Below are positions 62,125 through 64,000 of a stretch of DNA of 64,000 nucleotides, piece after piece (the stretch's first letter is position 1; every line of letters begins with the position of its first letter). This DNA comes from PALSA-612 sp963755155 (GTDB taxonomy: Bacteria; Actinomycetota; Thermoleophilia; Gaiellales; Gaiellaceae): assembly GCA_963755155.1 (NCBI GenBank), contig CAVWIV010000007.1:496001-560000 (forward strand). Direction: 5' to 3'. The notes under the pieces were generated by a model. It did not search any database, was not told the origin of the DNA, and worked only from the letters and a program-made list of their open reading frames with translations. Made by a program: the position numbers and the translations under genes.

Positions 62125-62925
62125 GTGCCTCCGCGGATCGGCTTCGCTGCGACGGCGCCGTTCGGAGCCGACGTCCTCGAGCGGCTCGCAGGACGGCAGG
62201 AGATCGCGTTCTGCCTCACGAGGCCCGATCGCCCGGCGGGCCGGGGCCGGCGGCTCGACCCTCCGCCGGCGAAGGTCGCCGCCGAGACGCTCGGCATCCC
62301 CGTGCTCCAGCCCGAGCGGCTCGACGAGACAGTGGAGCTTCACGCCGACACGATCGTCACGTGCGCGTACGGAGCGATCGTCCCCGAGAGCCTGCTCGCG
62401 CGGCACCTGTGGCTGAACGTCCACCCGTCGCTCCTGCCGCGCTGGCGCGGCGCCGCCCCCGTCGAGCGGGCGATCATGGCCGGGGACACCGAGACCGGCG
62501 TGACGATCATCAAGCTCACGGAGGAGCTCGACGCGGGTCCGATCGCGGCGCAGCAGGCGTTCCCGCTCGAGCTCGGCGACGACGCGGGCGCCGTGTACCG
62601 GCGATCTGCAGAGATCGCAGTCGACCTGCTGGACGACGTGCTGGCGGGACCCGCGTTCCACGACCAGCCCGGCGCTGGCGCGACGTACGCGGAGAAGCTC
62701 ACGGCCGCCGATCGCGAGCTCGACCTCGACGCGAAGCCGGAAGAGAGCCTTCGCCGCATCCGCGCCCTCTCGCCGCACATCGGCGCCCGCTCGGAGCTCG
62801 ACGGCCGCCGCGTGACCATCTGGCAGGCGAGGGTCGAGGACGGGAAGCTCGTTCCCGAGATCATCCAGGCCGACGGTCGGCGCCGCATGCCGTACGAGGA
62901 CTTCCTCCGCGGCCTGAGGGCATGA
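62125..62925 (+). CDS. fmt: Methionyl-tRNA formyltransferase
   Basis: 266 residues, shorter than the roughly 310 of E. coli. IGFAATAPFGADVLERL, LTRPDRPAGRGRRL, ASYGAIVPE-like CAYGAIVPESLL, NVHPSLLPRWRGAAP (catalytic Asn/His) and LDAGPIAAQQ (Asp) are all present; the shortening is in the C-terminal OB domain (ATYAEKLTAADREL, GRRRMPYEDFLRG). GTG start two bases after def. Its TGA overlaps the rsmB ATG. Confidence 0.96.
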   Translation: MPPRIGFAATAPFGADVLERLAGRQEIAFCLTRPDRPAGRGRRLDPPPAKVAAETLGIPVLQPERLDETVELHADTIVTCAYGAIVPESLLARHLWLNVHPSLLPRWRGAAPVERAIMAGDTETGVTIIKLTEELDAGPIAAQQAFPLELGDDAGAVYRRSAEIAVDLLDDVLAGPAFHDQPGAGATYAEKLTAADRELDLDAKPEESLRRIRALSPHIGARSELDGRRVTIWQARVEDGKLVPEIIQADGRRRMPYEDFLRGLRA

Positions 62926-64000
62926 GCTCCATCACGCCCGCTCGTCGCGCGGCGTACGAGGTCGTGCGCCGCGTCTTCGAGCACGAGGCGTACGCCGATC
63001 GCGCCTTCGCCGGCGCCGCTCGTGAGCTGGACGAGCGCGACCGGCATCTCGCGCAACAGATCGCCTTCGGCACGGTGCAGCGAGCGCGCGCGCTCGACCA
63101 CGGCATCGAGACGCTTGGCCGCCGGCCCGTCCGCAAGCTCGATCCGCCCGTCCTGGCCGCGCTCCGGATCGGCGCGTACCAGCTGGCCTACCTCGACGGC
63201 GTTCCCGCCCACGCGGCCGTGAACGAGAGCGTCGAGCTCGTGCGGCGCGCACGGTTGGAGCGCGCCGTGCCGTTCACGAATGCGGTGCTGCGACGCCTCG
63301 CGGAAGGCCTGCGGCCACTGCTCGACGCGCTGCCGGAGGGGCCTCTCAAGCTGTCGTACCCGGACTGGATCGCCGAGAACTGGGAACGCGACTTCGGACG
63401 CGAACAGGCAATCGCGCTCATGCACGCGCAGAACGAGCCGCCCGAGACCACCGTGCGCCTGGTGCGCGGCGAGGTGGACGGTGAGGCGACCGACATTCCG
63501 GGAGTCCTCCGCGTCTCACGCGTGGACGCCGTCGCGCTGAAAGACGGCCGCCTCTGGCCGCAGAGCCGCGGCTCGGCGCTTGCAGGGCTCGCGGTCGGCG
63601 CCCGTGAGGGCGAGCGGACGCTCGACGTGTGCGCCGCGCCCGGAGGTAAGGCGTCGCAGCTGGCAGGCGAGGTGGTCGCCGTCGAGAAGCACGCCGGACG
63701 CGCCCGCGAGCTCGAGGAGAACGTCGCGAGGCTCGGTGCAACGAACGTGCAAGTCGTTTGCGCGGATGCGCTCGACCTGCCGGCCGAGCTCGCGGGATTC
63801 GACCGCGCGCTCGTCGACGCGCCGTGCTCTGGCCTCGGCGTGCTGAACCAGCGCCCGGATCTCCGCTGGCGCGCCGAGCCCCTGCCCGAGCTCCAGCTCG
63901 CCCTACTGCGGGCGGCCGCAGAGCGGGTCAGGCCCGGCGGCGCGATCGTCTACTCCGTCTGCACGATGAACGCCGACGAGACCGAGGCGATCGTGGACGC
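62922..64000 (+). CDS. rsmB: 16S rRNA m5C967 methyltransferase RsmB/Sun (partial, runs off the window)
   Basis: At least 359 residues, cut by the window end. An N-terminal NusB-like domain (RRAAYEVVRRVFEHEAYADR, QQIAFGTVQRARALDHGIE, RIGAYQLAYLDGVPAHAAVN) precedes the Rossmann methyltransferase: LDVCAAPGGKASQLAG (SAM), LVDAPCSGLGVLNQRPDLRW and YSVCTMNADETE (second Cys, catalytic). The frame is open from ATG 62922 to the end. ATGA overlap with fmt. Confidence 0.95.
   Translation, partial: MSSITPARRAAYEVVRRVFEHEAYADRAFAGAARELDERDRHLAQQIAFGTVQRARALDHGIETLGRRPVRKLDPPVLAALRIGAYQLAYLDGVPAHAAVNESVELVRRARLERAVPFTNAVLRRLAEGLRPLLDALPEGPLKLSYPDWIAENWERDFGREQAIALMHAQNEPPETTVRLVRGEVDGEATDIPGVLRVSRVDAVALKDGRLWPQSRGSALAGLAVGAREGERTLDVCAAPGGKASQLAGEVVAVEKHAGRARELEENVARLGATNVQVVCADALDLPAELAGFDRALVDAPCSGLGVLNQRPDLRWRAEPLPELQLALLRAAAERVRPGGAIVYSVCTMNADETEAIVD

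Overview
The window is very GC-rich, densely packed bacterial chromosome with no gene-free stretch longer than about 170 bases. Gene content and style point to a high-GC actinobacterium. The cues are many GTG starts, ATGA/GTGA overlaps, DtxR/IdeR-like iron boxes, a Holin-X family protein, and housekeeping genes that start 6-9 bases after a TANNNT element. Class Thermoleophilia (Gaiella/Solirubrobacter relatives) is my best guess, by inference only. No rRNA, tRNA, CRISPR array, insertion sequence or prophage was seen.

Layout. 1-3.7 kb: ion transport (CorA, ZIP, CPA1 antiporter). 4-10.9 kb: a sugar operon (xylose-isomerase-like barrel, xylulokinase, Gfo/Idh oxidoreductase, periplasmic sugar-binding lipoprotein, and one ABC ATPase-permease fusion). 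10.9-14.4 kb: a large lipoprotein joining a VCBS/ASPIC beta-propeller to a vanadium haloperoxidase. 15.9-20.8 kb: tatA-tatC-thrS, then a structured leader and infC-rpmI-rplT-TrmH. 20.8-25 kb (minus strand): two micro-genes, DUF2207 protein, LemA, two paralogous methyltransferases. 25-28.3 kb: pheS-pheT. 28.3-29.4 kb: small membrane proteins. 29.5-35 kb: 2-oxoacid dehydrogenase complex E1a-E1b-E2 with E3 nearby. 35.2-37.1 kb: a degenerate endonuclease V and a glycosidase-like protein. 37.1-40.5 kb: dnaE. 41-44 kb: sigma factor, anti-sigma-like protein, lgt. 44-55 kb: scpA-scpB, thioredoxin, pseudouridine synthase, trpS (minus), then aroF-plsC-aroA-cmk-der-gpsA-metK. 55-59.4 kb (minus): a DtxR-family regulator and an iron(III) ABC transporter with iron-box-like operators. 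59.5-64 kb: priA-def-fmt-rsmB, running off the end.

How the genes work together. The sugar operon encodes uptake, isomerisation and phosphorylation of a pentose-like sugar. The iron cluster looks like a self-contained regulon. aroF/aroA feed chorismate synthesis, while the plsC-like gene and gpsA feed phospholipids. priA/def/fmt/rsmB is the usual replication-restart and translation-maturation cluster.

Caution on quality. Thirteen clearly conserved genes are broken by about twenty small indels, mostly one-base insertions, and catalytic motifs continue across each break. These look like sequence errors rather than pseudogenes, so the affected genes are annotated at full restored length and the break sites are given.
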